Assembly (NCBI GenBank): GCA_035934995.1
Contig: DASYXI010000051.1
Span: 1-64,000, forward strand
DNA length: 64,000 nt
Direction of reading: 5' to 3'
Source: REEB95 sp035934995
GTDB lineage: Bacteria > Pseudomonadota > Alphaproteobacteria > ATCC43930 > CGMCC-115725
Part shown: piece after piece, positions 7,539-15,341 of the stretch
Layout: every line of letters begins with the position of its first letter
Numbering within the stretch: position 1 is the first letter of the stretch
The notes under the pieces: model-generated
Seen by the model: only the letters and a program-made list of their open reading frames with translations
Databases searched by the model: none
Told to the model about the DNA's origin: nothing
Position numbers and translations under genes: made by a program

Positions 7539-9074
7539 TCAATCGTGACTGGTCGGCAGCGGCGGGCGCAGCTGTTCGCGCAGGTCCCGCGCCACCAACG
7601 CCGCGTCGAGGCGGCCATCGCGATCGTAAATATCGGTGCGGAACTCGACGGTGCCGTCGGCGTCGGCAAACGCCGTCTCGTATAGCACGAAGACCGGAAC
7701 CGGCTTGGGCAAGGGCACCGTTCGTGTCTTGCCGGTGGCGATCGCCGCATCGATCGCTTCCAACGTCCAAGTGCTGTCGCTGGCGAGAAGACGACGCGCC
7801 AGCGCGCGCGGATTGTCGAGCCGGATGCAGCCGTGACTCAGCGCACGGCGCGTGCGATCCATCAGATCCTGGCGCGACGTGTCGTGCAGGTAGACGTCGA
7901 AGCGGTTGGGCATCTCGAACTTGATCCGGCCCAGCGCGTTCTGCGGTCCGGGCCGCTGAATGAGCTGCTTGCCGCCCGGCACGTCGACGGTGGTGTAATC
8001 GTGCCGTTTCAGGTAGTCCGGGTCCTTGGCAATCGCCGGCCGGATTTCCTTGACGATGATCGAGCTCGGCACGACCCACGGCGGATTGAACGTCACCGCG
8101 ACCATGCGCGTCTGCAACACCGGCGTCGGATGCTCCAAGGCGCCGACGACGGCGCGCATCGTCAGCGCGGGCTGGCCGTCCTGGAAGAGCACGACGAGCG
8201 AGCCCTGCACGTTGACTTCGATCCGCGTCGGCGGCAGGTCGCGCGGCATCGCGCGCAAGCGTTCGAGGTTGAGCCGGATCGTGCGCAGCCGCGCGCCCGG
8301 CGCGATGTTCAGCGCGGCGAGCGTCGCTTCGGTCACCACGCCGCTCGCCGGCAGACCGCGCGCGCCCTGAAAGCGGCCGAGGGCCGCCGACAGATCGGCA
8401 TCGAAATCCGGACTATCGCCCGGCGGAACGAGACCTTCGGCCGCAAGCCGCTGCCGAAGCTTGACCACGTCCGGGCCGCTGGCGCCGGGCTTCAACGGCA
8501 GCGCAAGCGCGATCGGCTGCCACGCCGCATGCTGGGCATAGTCACGGTAGCGCAGATACGCCTGGCGCAAGCGCGCGTAACCGGCATCCTTCGGCGCCAG
8601 TGCGGCGAGCATCGGCGCGATGCCGTGCGCCAAAGCCTGCTTCAGCACGGCGCCGGAATCGACGGACGGTTGCGTCATCGCCCAATCGTTATCGACGTCG
8701 CGCATCGCGACCACGCCGCGACCCAGCGCTTGCGCGTAACGGACGAACGCGTCGGTGAGCAACAGCTCGGCCGCCACCGGATCGGCGTGCGGCACGGCGA
8801 AGGCACGGGGATCGAGGCCATACGACGGTGCATCGGCCAGCGCCGTCATCAAATCGGTGCGCCGTTCATCGTTCCAGATCGGCCGGTCGCCACGCGCGGC
8901 ATAGATCTGCTGCAAAGTCGCGGTTTGAACCGGCCGGCCAGCCAGCGTGATGGTGCCGCCCTTTTGCAGCACGGCGGCGATCGCCGCTGGGTCGGCATCG
9001 GCGTGCGCCGCGCCGGCCCAAAGGAGCGATCCGGCGATGAACAAGGCGGCGAATCGAATCGGGAGAAACCGCAT
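7539..9074 (-). CDS. L,D-transpeptidase of the YcbB/LdtD type, periplasmic
   Basis: 511-residue murein-modifying enzyme making 3-3 cross-links between peptide stems. The N-terminus RFAALFIAGSLLWAGAAHA is a Sec signal peptide. A middle peptidoglycan-binding-type region (KPGASGPDVVKLRQRL to GVVTEATLAALN) precedes the YkuD catalytic domain, whose signature SHGCIRLDN contains the nucleophilic Cys. The length matches the large YcbB class. ATG 9072-9074 is preferred since AAAGG lies about 12 bases upstream and the signal peptide starts there; an ATG nine codons upstream is possible. It is 10 bases upstream of the chromate transporter pair. Confidence 0.93.
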   Translation of the reverse strand: MRFLPIRFAALFIAGSLLWAGAAHADADPAAIAAVLQKGGTITLAGRPVQTATLQQIYAARGDRPIWNDERRTDLMTALADAPSYGLDPRAFAVPHADPVAAELLLTDAFVRYAQALGRGVVAMRDVDNDWAMTQPSVDSGAVLKQALAHGIAPMLAALAPKDAGYARLRQAYLRYRDYAQHAAWQPIALALPLKPGASGPDVVKLRQRLAAEGLVPPGDSPDFDADLSAALGRFQGARGLPASGVVTEATLAALNIAPGARLRTIRLNLERLRAMPRDLPPTRIEVNVQGSLVVLFQDGQPALTMRAVVGALEHPTPVLQTRMVAVTFNPPWVVPSSIIVKEIRPAIAKDPDYLKRHDYTTVDVPGGKQLIQRPGPQNALGRIKFEMPNRFDVYLHDTSRQDLMDRTRRALSHGCIRLDNPRALARRLLASDSTWTLEAIDAAIATGKTRTVPLPKPVPVFVLYETAFADADGTVEFRTDIYDRDGRLDAALVARDLREQLRPPLPTSHD

Positions 9075-9150
9075 CGGCGGCAAGGACCTTTCGGCGGCCA
9101 TCTTCCGCGAACCGCCGCGTTCCGACAACTGCCCCAAGGTCCGCGCGGCT

Positions 9151-10086
9151 CTAGGGATGGGCCGCCGCGTGGGCGCGTTTGGCTTCGTAGGCTTCGAGAT
9201 TGGTCAGCGCGGTGCGCAGGATCGGCGTATCGACGCGCCGCGCCGTGCCGCGGCGGACCATGTCGCCGATGACATGATCGCCTTCGGTCGGGCCGCCTTT
9301 GAGCATGTCGCGCATCATGGAGGCCGAAAAGCCGGAGCCGCGCTGAGTCAAGGTACCGCGCGCGCTATCGTAAGCGGCCGACGTCGGCGCGAAGCCTTCG
9401 GCCTTGGCGACGGCGGCGCATTCGGCGAGCGTCGCCAGCGTGAAGGCCTCGCCCGACGGCGCGGCCACGATCTCGCCGATGGTCGCGCGCGTCAGCGTCG
9501 TGGTCGCCGCCAGCGCCGCCAGCAGCACGAACTTGTCCCACATCGCCTGGCGGATCGCGCGGCTCGCCTCGAAATCAAGCTTGGTGCGCGCAAGGACGTC
9601 GGCGAGCGCCTGGACGCGGGCGCTCGCCTGTCCGTCGAGCTCGCCGAAGACCAGCGACTGCATGCGGCCCATGTGCTGCACGACGCCGTCGGCGTCGAGC
9701 GTCGCGCCGATATAGCAGGCGCCGCCGAGAACGCGTTGCGCACCGAAGCGCGCGCTCAACCGATCGAGATGCGCCATGCCGTTGAGGACCGGCACGATGA
9801 TGGTGTCTGCTCCGACCGCCGGCGCGATTGACTCGATCGCGCTGTCGAGATCGTAAGATTTGGCGGACAGCAGAACGATGTCGAAGGGGGTCGTCTTCTC
9901 GTCAGCGCCGACGGTTTTGACCGCGAGCTGCATGTCGCCGACAGCGCTTTTGACGCGCAGCCCGTCGCGTTCAAGTGCGGCGCGGCGCTTGGCCCGCACC
10001 AGGAACGTGACGTCGGCGCCGCCTTCGGCCATGCGGCCGCCGAAATAGCCGCCGACGGCCCCTGCCCCTAGAACCAGAATCCGCAT
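9151..10086 (-). CDS. panE: 2-dehydropantoate 2-reductase (ketopantoate reductase)
   Basis: 311-residue NADPH-dependent enzyme that reduces ketopantoate to pantoate in pantothenate/CoA synthesis. MRILVLGAGAVGGYFGGRM is the Rossmann NADP site; IVPVLNGMAHLDRL and RQAMWDKFVLLAALA (catalytic Lys) are family motifs. The ATG at 10084-10086 begins exactly at the Rossmann strand, better than a start nine codons upstream. Many alphaproteobacteria have several PanE-like proteins acting on other 2-oxoacids, so the pathway is likely, not certain. It is divergent from the aldo/keto reductase gene. Confidence 0.88.
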   Translation of the reverse strand: MRILVLGAGAVGGYFGGRMAEGGADVTFLVRAKRRAALERDGLRVKSAVGDMQLAVKTVGADEKTTPFDIVLLSAKSYDLDSAIESIAPAVGADTIIVPVLNGMAHLDRLSARFGAQRVLGGACYIGATLDADGVVQHMGRMQSLVFGELDGQASARVQALADVLARTKLDFEASRAIRQAMWDKFVLLAALAATTTLTRATIGEIVAAPSGEAFTLATLAECAAVAKAEGFAPTSAAYDSARGTLTQRGSGFSASMMRDMLKGGPTEGDHVIGDMVRRGTARRVDTPILRTALTNLEAYEAKRAHAAAHP

Positions 10087-10151
10087 GTTTTGCCCTTGGC
10101 TTGCGACGCGCATGCTAGCTTCCGGGTGCCGGCTTGCGAAGGGAACGAGAT

Positions 10152-10979
10152 ATGCAATTTGTTTCGGCCAAGGGCGCGCAATTGCCGGCCCTCGGCCTGG
10201 GCACCTGGGCGCTCTCCGGCCGCACCTGCTACGACGCGGTGCGCGCGGCGCTCGCCATCGGCTATCGCCACATCGATACCGCGCAGCTTTACGGCAACGA
10301 GAGCGAAGTCGGCGACGCCATCCGCGATTCGGGCGTGCCGCGCGGCGATATTTTCATCACCACCAAGGTACCGATGGGCGAGTTGCGCGCCACACAGATT
10401 CGCCGTAACGTCGAACAAAGCCTGAAGCGCTTGGGCAGCGATTATATCGACCTGCTGTTGATCCATTGGCCGAGCGAGCGCGAGCCGCTGGCCGAGACGC
10501 TCGGCGCCTTTGCCGAAGCGCGCGCCAAGGGCCAGACCCGCTTTATCGGCGTCAGCAACTTCACGGTGGCGCTGTTGCGCGAAGCGATCGAGACCCATCG
10601 CGCCGACATCGTCTGCAACCAGGTCGAATATCACCCCTACCTGTCGCAGCGGCCCGTGTTGGCGGCGCTGGCCAAATACGGGCTGTTCCTGATGGCCTAC
10701 GCGCCGTTGGGCCGCAGCCGCGTTGCCGCCGACCGCGACCTGGTACGTATCGGCCAAGCGCACGGCAAAACGCCGAGCCAAGTGGCGCTGCGCTGGCTGC
10801 TCGACCAGCCCAACGTCGCCGCGATTCCAAAATCGTCGAACCGCGCGCATCTGGCAGCGAACTTCGCGATCTTCGATTTCAGCTTGTCGGCGGCGGACCG
10901 CGCGCTCATCGACGGCAAGCGCGGCGCTACGCGGCTGGTCGATCCGGCAGGTTGGGCGCCGGTATGGGACCCGGCCTGA
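10152..10979 (+). CDS. Aldo/keto reductase, 2,5-diketo-D-gluconate reductase-like
   Basis: 275-residue NADPH-dependent carbonyl reductase with a TIM barrel. The catalytic tetrad is visible as Asp42 and Tyr47 (GYRHIDTAQLYGNE), Lys72 (FITTKVP) and His105 (DLLLIHWP). ALRWLLDQPNVAAIPKSSN is the cofactor-binding C-terminal motif. A purine-rich gaaggga lies about 8-14 bases before the ATG at 10152. The similarity is to DkgB-like enzymes, which reduce small aldehydes and methylglyoxal; the natural substrate is unknown. Confidence 0.92.
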   Translation: MQFVSAKGAQLPALGLGTWALSGRTCYDAVRAALAIGYRHIDTAQLYGNESEVGDAIRDSGVPRGDIFITTKVPMGELRATQIRRNVEQSLKRLGSDYIDLLLIHWPSEREPLAETLGAFAEARAKGQTRFIGVSNFTVALLREAIETHRADIVCNQVEYHPYLSQRPVLAALAKYGLFLMAYAPLGRSRVAADRDLVRIGQAHGKTPSQVALRWLLDQPNVAAIPKSSNRAHLAANFAIFDFSLSAADRALIDGKRGATRLVDPAGWAPVWDPA

Positions 10980-11023
10980 AAGGCCGGATTCCCCCTCAAT
11001 TTCAGCGGTTTACATCGCATCCT

Positions 11024-11037
11024 CAGTGTGCACACTG
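11024..11037. promoter_or_regulatory. 14-bp perfect palindrome upstream of the ABC importer operon
   Basis: The sequence cagtgtgcacactg reads the same on both strands and ends 35 bases before the start codon of the solute-binding protein gene. Its position between the aldo/keto reductase stop and the importer operon fits an operator for a dimeric regulator. No regulator family is assigned; about four such palindromes would be expected by chance in the whole window, so this is only suggestive. Confidence 0.4.
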
Positions 11038-11072
11038 TTCGGCAGCCCGCCGCCGGGCGCAGGAACCACGCC

Positions 11073-12101
11073 ATGGGCTGTTGCGATTCCGACCAGACCG
11101 TCTGGAACGGCAAAGATTTTCACCGCCGCAGCGTGCTCAAGGGCGCCGCGGCGTTCGCCGGCGCCTTGGCCGCCGTGCCCGCCCGCGCCGCGGGGAAACG
11201 TGTGCGCCTCGCCTTCTGCAGCCAGCTGCTTTGCATCATCCCGTATGAAGTCGCGCGCGCCCACGGCTACTACGACAAGGAGGGGCTCGGCGTCGAACTC
11301 GTCTATGCGCGCGGCGGTGGCGCGGCGATGCAGGCGCTGGTCGGCGGCGCCGTCGATTACGGTGCGACGGCGCTCGACGTAGCGTTGGAGGCCTACAACA
11401 AGGGCGCGCCAATCCGCCGTTTCCTGTCGACGGGAAAACTGCCGCTGTTCGCGCTGGCGGTTTCGCCCAAAGCAGCCGCCACTGTCACCAGCATCAAATC
11501 GCTCGAAGGCCATACCGTTGGCGTGTCCGGCCTCGGCAACGCCGACCATGCGCTGTGTCTCTTTCTGCTGCATCAGGCCGGCGCCGATGCGTCGCGCGTC
11601 GAGTTCGCCGCGATGGGCCCGAACCTGCTCGAAGCGCTCCGTATCGGCCAGGTGGACGCCGGCATGGTGCAGGAACCGGCGCTGACGCTGATCGAGAAGG
11701 CCGGCGGCCGCGTTTTGGTCAACGCGATGCAGACGGCGGATGCGCGCAAATATCTCGGCGGCAATTACGAGTTCATGGGCGTCGCAGCGCGCGCCGCTGA
11801 GATTCCGTCGCGCATGGATGAAATGAAAGCGCTGGCGCGCGCGCTGTCGGGCGCGCTCCACGCGGTGCAGACGCTGTCGCCGGACGATCTGGTCAAGTCG
11901 CTGCCGCCGGAGATGACCACCGGCGCCGACACCGGCGCGATGCGCGATATCTTCGCCAAGTATCGCGCCTCGCTTTATCCGACCACGGTCAAGATCGACC
12001 GCGCCGCGGCCGATCGCGTCGCCCAATCGCTCGAGATCGCCGGGCTGCTGCCGCACGGCGCGAATACCGCGGGGCTATACGACACCGCCATCGCCGGCTG
12101 A
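11073..12101 (+). CDS. ABC transporter substrate-binding protein, NMT1/SsuA-like
   Basis: 342-residue periplasmic binding protein of the NMT1/THI5-like family (sulfonate, nitrate, taurine or pyrimidine ligands). The N-terminus has a twin-arginine-like signal, FHRRSVLKGAAAFAGALAA followed by VPARA, unusual for a Sec substrate and suggesting Tat export. YEVARAHGYYDKEGLGVELV and VGGAVDYGATALDVALEA are family motifs. ATG 11073 was chosen because aggaa lies nine bases upstream and it gives a normal signal; an earlier ATG at 11028 overlaps the palindrome. It leads an operon with the ATPase and permease (gaps of 10 bases and a 4-base overlap). Confidence 0.9.
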   Translation: MGCCDSDQTVWNGKDFHRRSVLKGAAAFAGALAAVPARAAGKRVRLAFCSQLLCIIPYEVARAHGYYDKEGLGVELVYARGGGAAMQALVGGAVDYGATALDVALEAYNKGAPIRRFLSTGKLPLFALAVSPKAAATVTSIKSLEGHTVGVSGLGNADHALCLFLLHQAGADASRVEFAAMGPNLLEALRIGQVDAGMVQEPALTLIEKAGGRVLVNAMQTADARKYLGGNYEFMGVAARAAEIPSRMDEMKALARALSGALHAVQTLSPDDLVKSLPPEMTTGADTGAMRDIFAKYRASLYPTTVKIDRAAADRVAQSLEIAGLLPHGANTAGLYDTAIAG

Positions 12102-12111
12102 GCCATCCAAC

Positions 12112-12858
12112 ATGCTGCGTGTCGACTCGCTCGCGCTGGCCTATGGCGAAACGCCTGTTCTCGAGAACGTCAGCCTCGAAGTGCCGAGCGGGAAGTTCGT
12201 CAGCCTTGTCGGACCGTCGGGCTCCGGCAAAAGCAGCCTGCTGCGCGCCGTCATCGGATTACAGAAGCCGCTGGCCGGCACCATCGAAACCGACATCGGC
12301 GCCGGCGACGTCGGCATGCTGTTCCAGGACGACGCGCTGCTGCCCTGGCGCACCGCCGAGCAGAACGTGGCGCTCGGCCTCAAGCTCAAGGGCATCGCCG
12401 CCGGCACCGCGGTCGCCAGCGCGCGGCAATGGATCACGCGGCTCGGGCTTTACGGGCTGAGCGAGCGCTTTCCGCGCGAGCTGTCGGGCGGCCAGCGCAA
12501 GCGCGTCGCGCTGGCGCAGGTGTTGGCGCGCGAACCGCGGCTGATTCTAATGGACGAGCCGTTCGCCTCGCTCGACGCCATCGTGCGCGCGCGGGTGACG
12601 CAGGACCTCGTCCGCCTGGTCGAGCAACGCGGCATCTCGGTGCTGCTGGTGACGCACGATCTGGAAGAGGCGCTGGCGCTATCCGACACGGTTTGCCTGT
12701 TGTCGCACGGCCCGCGGGCGCGAATTTCCGGCCGATACGACGTGAACCTGCCGCGGCCGCGCGACGTCATCAAGGCGCGCAGCCATCCCGATTTCGCGCC
12801 GCTGCTGCAACGCTTGTGGAACGACCTCTCGCGCGAGGTCGGCGGCCGCGCGGCATGA
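12112..12858 (+). CDS. ABC transporter ATP-binding protein, SsuB/TauB-like
   Basis: 248-residue cytoplasmic ATPase energising the neighbouring permease. GPSGSGKSSL is Walker A, FQDDALLPWR the Q-loop with the DALLPW signature common to nitrate/sulfonate/taurine importers, LSGGQRKRVALAQ the ABC signature, ILMDEPFASLDA Walker B, and LLVTHDLEEAL the H-loop. It starts ten bases after the binding-protein stop and its stop overlaps the permease start (ATGA). Confidence 0.96.
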   Translation: MLRVDSLALAYGETPVLENVSLEVPSGKFVSLVGPSGSGKSSLLRAVIGLQKPLAGTIETDIGAGDVGMLFQDDALLPWRTAEQNVALGLKLKGIAAGTAVASARQWITRLGLYGLSERFPRELSGGQRKRVALAQVLAREPRLILMDEPFASLDAIVRARVTQDLVRLVEQRGISVLLVTHDLEEALALSDTVCLLSHGPRARISGRYDVNLPRPRDVIKARSHPDFAPLLQRLWNDLSREVGGRAA

Positions 12859-13607
12859 GCCCGAACACCGCCTGGCTGCGCAAGACCGCCGCACTCGCCG
12901 TCCTCATCGGCGTGTGGGAAGCCTGCGCCGATTTCGGCTATTTCAATCCGCTCTATATGCCGTCGCCGTCCAAGGTCGCCGTGGCGTTGTTCCAGTTGTT
13001 CGCGCAAGGCACGATCTGGCCGCATCTGATCGCGACCTTCGGCGCCGCGCTCGGCGGCCTCGTCGTCGGTTTGATTGTCGGCACAGTGTTGGGCGCGGCC
13101 GCCGCGCTGACGCCCATCGTCGGCGAATTGCTCGCGCCGGTGATGATCTCGCTCAACGCCGTGCCGCGCGTCGTGCTGGCGCCGCTGTTCGTGATCTGGT
13201 TCGGCATCGGCATCGGTTCGAAAATCGCGCTGGCGTTCATCCTGGTGGCGGTGCTGATCTTCTTCACCGTCTTCACCGGCATCCGCGAGGTTGACCGCCG
13301 TCTGGTCGAACGGGTCATCACGCTCGGCGGCGGCCGCGTCGCGCTGTTGCGCGAGGTCTATGGCCCGTCGGTGATCGCCTGGATCCTCGGCAACCTCAAG
13401 GTCGCCGTTGGCTTCGCCTTCACCGGCGCGGTCGTCGGCGAATTCGTCGCCGCGACCAAGGGCTTGGGTTACCTCTTGTCGTTCGCGCAGAGCAGCTACA
13501 ACGCCGCGTTGATGCTGGCGCTGGTGGTGCTGATCATGGCGTTCGTGTTGCTGCTTTTCGGCCTAACCGGCTGGCTCGAGCGCCGGCTGCTGCGCTGGCG
13601 CGGCTAG
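12855..13607 (+). CDS. ABC transporter permease, SsuC/TauC-like
   Basis: 250-residue inner-membrane permease with about six membrane helices. The EAA-type loop coupling to the ATPase is visible in ITLGGGRVALLREVYGPSV, and PRVVLAPLFVIWFGIG is typical of the SsuC/TauC family. The start overlaps the ATPase stop by four bases. The last four bases overlap tail-to-tail with the minus-strand gene at 13604. With its partners it would import a small anion or organosulfur compound; no ligand can be named. Confidence 0.93.
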   Translation: MSPNTAWLRKTAALAVLIGVWEACADFGYFNPLYMPSPSKVAVALFQLFAQGTIWPHLIATFGAALGGLVVGLIVGTVLGAAAALTPIVGELLAPVMISLNAVPRVVLAPLFVIWFGIGIGSKIALAFILVAVLIFFTVFTGIREVDRRLVERVITLGGGRVALLREVYGPSVIAWILGNLKVAVGFAFTGAVVGEFVAATKGLGYLLSFAQSSYNAALMLALVVLIMAFVLLLFGLTGWLERRLLRWRG

Positions 13608-14044
13608 GCGTTTTTTTCAGCTTCGAGCTTTTCGACCAGCGCCGGCAGCACGCGTAGGTCATAGCCTTTGCGTGCGGCATCCGCGACCAGCGGCAGCGAG
13701 CTTTCGCCGTCCAACAACGCACGCGACAGGCCCCACAGCAAAAAGCAGCGCGTACCACTGCGGCAATGGGCGAAGGCCGGACCGTCGCGCAACATCGCCT
13801 TCTGAAATTGCACGACGTCGTTGCGCGTGATGCTGCCCGTCACCACGGGAATGAAGTGGTACTTGAGGCCATGCTTCCTGGCCTCGGCCGCGATCGCCTC
13901 GTGGTCAGGCTGGCCGGGCTCCTCGCCGTCGGGCCGGTTGTTGATGATCGATGCGAAACCCTGTTTGGCGATCTCCGCGACGTCGGCGAGGCTGATCTGG
14001 CCCGAAACGGTGAGCTGGTCGTTGATCTTGGTGGGACCCGGCAT
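13604..14044 (-). CDS. DUF442/TIGR01244-family phosphatase-like protein
   Basis: 146-residue protein of the family related to the N-terminal domain of Blh (beta-lactamase hydrolase-like). QGFASIINNRPDGEEPGQP and the active-site loop FAHCRSGTRC (Cys-x4-Arg, a dual-specificity phosphatase-like signature) are the family marks. Homologs are fused to or neighbour sulfur-transferase and persulfide dioxygenase genes. gggagg five bases before the ATG at 14044 sets the start. It stands alone here, convergent with the ABC permease gene (4-base overlap of the stops). Confidence 0.85.
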   Translation of the reverse strand: MPGPTKINDQLTVSGQISLADVAEIAKQGFASIINNRPDGEEPGQPDHEAIAAEARKHGLKYHFIPVVTGSITRNDVVQFQKAMLRDGPAFAHCRSGTRCFLLWGLSRALLDGESSLPLVADAARKGYDLRVLPALVEKLEAEKNA

Positions 14045-14137
14045 GCAACCTCCCTGCGGCGCGGCTGGACCGCTTCCGAACTTGGCCGAGGTTAACACGC
14101 CAGCAATGGTGCGCGCGAGCGGCGGCGCCCGGCCGCC

Positions 14138-14166
14138 TTGAATGCCTGGTCCCCTTCGGCTTTAAT
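14138..14166 (+). promoter_or_regulatory. Sigma-70-type promoter of tRNA-Gly
   Basis: TTGAAT (14138-14143) and TTTAAT (14161-14166) are separated by 17 bases and end nine bases before the first tRNA nucleotide, the spacing expected for a stable-RNA promoter. Confidence 0.7.
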
Positions 14167-14175
14167 TCGGCCGGC

Positions 14176-14249
14176 GCGGGTGTAGCTCAATGGTAGAGCA
14201 GAAGCTTCCCAAGCTTACGACGAGGGTTCGATTCCCTTCACCCGCTCCA
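14176..14249 (+). tRNA. tRNA-Gly (anticodon CCC)
   Basis: A 74-nucleotide cloverleaf including an encoded CCA end. The acceptor stem gcgggtg pairs with cacccgc; the D arm is gctc-aatggta-gagc; the anticodon loop ttcccaa reads CCC at positions 34-36 with T33; the T arm is gaggg-ttcgatt-cccttc. The first pair of the anticodon stem is a G/A mismatch, which occurs in this isoacceptor. It decodes GGG codons. It lies between convergent neighbours: 131 bases beyond the start of the DUF442 gene and 20 bases before the end of fdsD. Confidence 0.97.
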
Positions 14250-14269
14250 CGCTTCCGCCGGGCGCGAAT

Positions 14270-14521
14270 TCAGTGCTGAACCGCCGCTAGCTGCTTCTGC
14301 CGGTCGCGGTCGCGCACCTTCTCGACGGCCGCGAGCGCGTTGGGATCGAGACCGGCGCCAGCGTGCTGCTCGAGATGCGCGACGATCGCCTTGCGCATGC
14401 GCGGGTCCCAGTACTTGAACAGATGGTCGGCGATGGCGGCGACCGCCTTGTCCGCCGGCTGGCGGGCGAAGAACTTGCCGATTTGGTTGGCCACGTAGAC
14501 CAAGTTGCTGTCATGCGACAT
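14270..14521 (-). CDS. fdsD: NAD-dependent formate dehydrogenase delta subunit
   Basis: 83-residue small subunit found at the end of fdsGBACD operons, needed for full activity or assembly of the molybdenum formate dehydrogenase. NLVYVANQIGKFFARQP and HLFKYWDPRMRKAIVAH are the conserved motifs. Its start overlaps the end of fdhD by 11 bases, so it depends on translation of the operon. It is the last gene; its stop is 20 bases from the convergent tRNA-Gly, with no obvious terminator hairpin between. Confidence 0.93.
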   Translation of the reverse strand: MSHDSNLVYVANQIGKFFARQPADKAVAAIADHLFKYWDPRMRKAIVAHLEQHAGAGLDPNALAAVEKVRDRDRQKQLAAVQH

Positions 14522-15341
14522 GTTCGGTCGATTCCTGGATGATGCGGTCGCCATTGGTGAAAATTTCGAAGCCGTCGTCGCGCACCACCGCCACCAAGGT
14601 GATCCGCGCGCGTTCGGCGAAGCGCACCGCGAGCGCCGTCGGCGCCGAAACGGCGGCCACGACCGACGCGCCGAGCATCGCCGCCTTCTGAATCAGTTCG
14701 ACCGAGACGCGGCTGGTCAGCAGCACGGCGCCGCTGCCGGCGCGGATACCGTCGCGCGCCAGCGCCCCGGCGAGCTTGTCGAGCGCGTTGTGCCGGCCGA
14801 CATCCTCGCGCAACGCGACGATGCCCCGGCCCGGCTCCCAATAGGCGGCGGCGTGGACCGCGCGGGTCTGGCGATTGAGGGTCTGGCCGACCGGCATCGC
14901 CGCGATCGCTGTGGCGAGCGCTTCGGCCGAAACCCGGAAATCGGACACCACTTCGCGCGGCGGCCGCATCGCCTCGGCCAGACTGTCGACGCCGCACAGG
15001 CCGCAGCCGGTCGGGCCGGCGAGATAGCGGCGGCGCGCGGTGAAGGAATCGGCGCGGTCGTCGGCGAGCCACATGCGCACGTCGATGCCGTCGTCGCTCG
15101 GCGTGATCTCGATATCGCGGATTTCGTCGGCGCGCGTGACGATGCCTTCGGACAAGCTGAAGCCGACGCCGAAATCCTCGAGATCAGCCGGTGTCGCCAT
15201 CATCACCGCGTGCGTCACGCGGTTGTAGGTCAAGGCGATGGCGGTTTCCTCGGGAATCGCGCGCTCGCCCGGCACGGCGGCGTCGCCGCGCCAAGCGATC
15301 CGTCGTACCCGGTTGACCGGGTTGAAGCCGTCGACGCTCAT
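14511..15341 (-). CDS. fdhD: Formate dehydrogenase accessory sulfurtransferase FdhD (FdsC)
   Basis: 276-residue cytoplasmic factor that passes sulfur from the cysteine desulfurase to the Mo-bisMGD cofactor of formate dehydrogenase and inserts it. The Cys pair in GPTGCGLCGVDS (Cys113 and Cys116) is the sulfur carrier, and LREDVGRHNALDKL and TSRVSVELIQKA are cofactor-binding motifs. In fds operons this homolog is called FdsC. It overlaps fdsA by four bases (ATGA) and fdsD by 11. Confidence 0.96.
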   Translation of the reverse strand: MSVDGFNPVNRVRRIAWRGDAAVPGERAIPEETAIALTYNRVTHAVMMATPADLEDFGVGFSLSEGIVTRADEIRDIEITPSDDGIDVRMWLADDRADSFTARRRYLAGPTGCGLCGVDSLAEAMRPPREVVSDFRVSAEALATAIAAMPVGQTLNRQTRAVHAAAYWEPGRGIVALREDVGRHNALDKLAGALARDGIRAGSGAVLLTSRVSVELIQKAAMLGASVVAAVSAPTALAVRFAERARITLVAVVRDDGFEIFTNGDRIIQESTEHVA

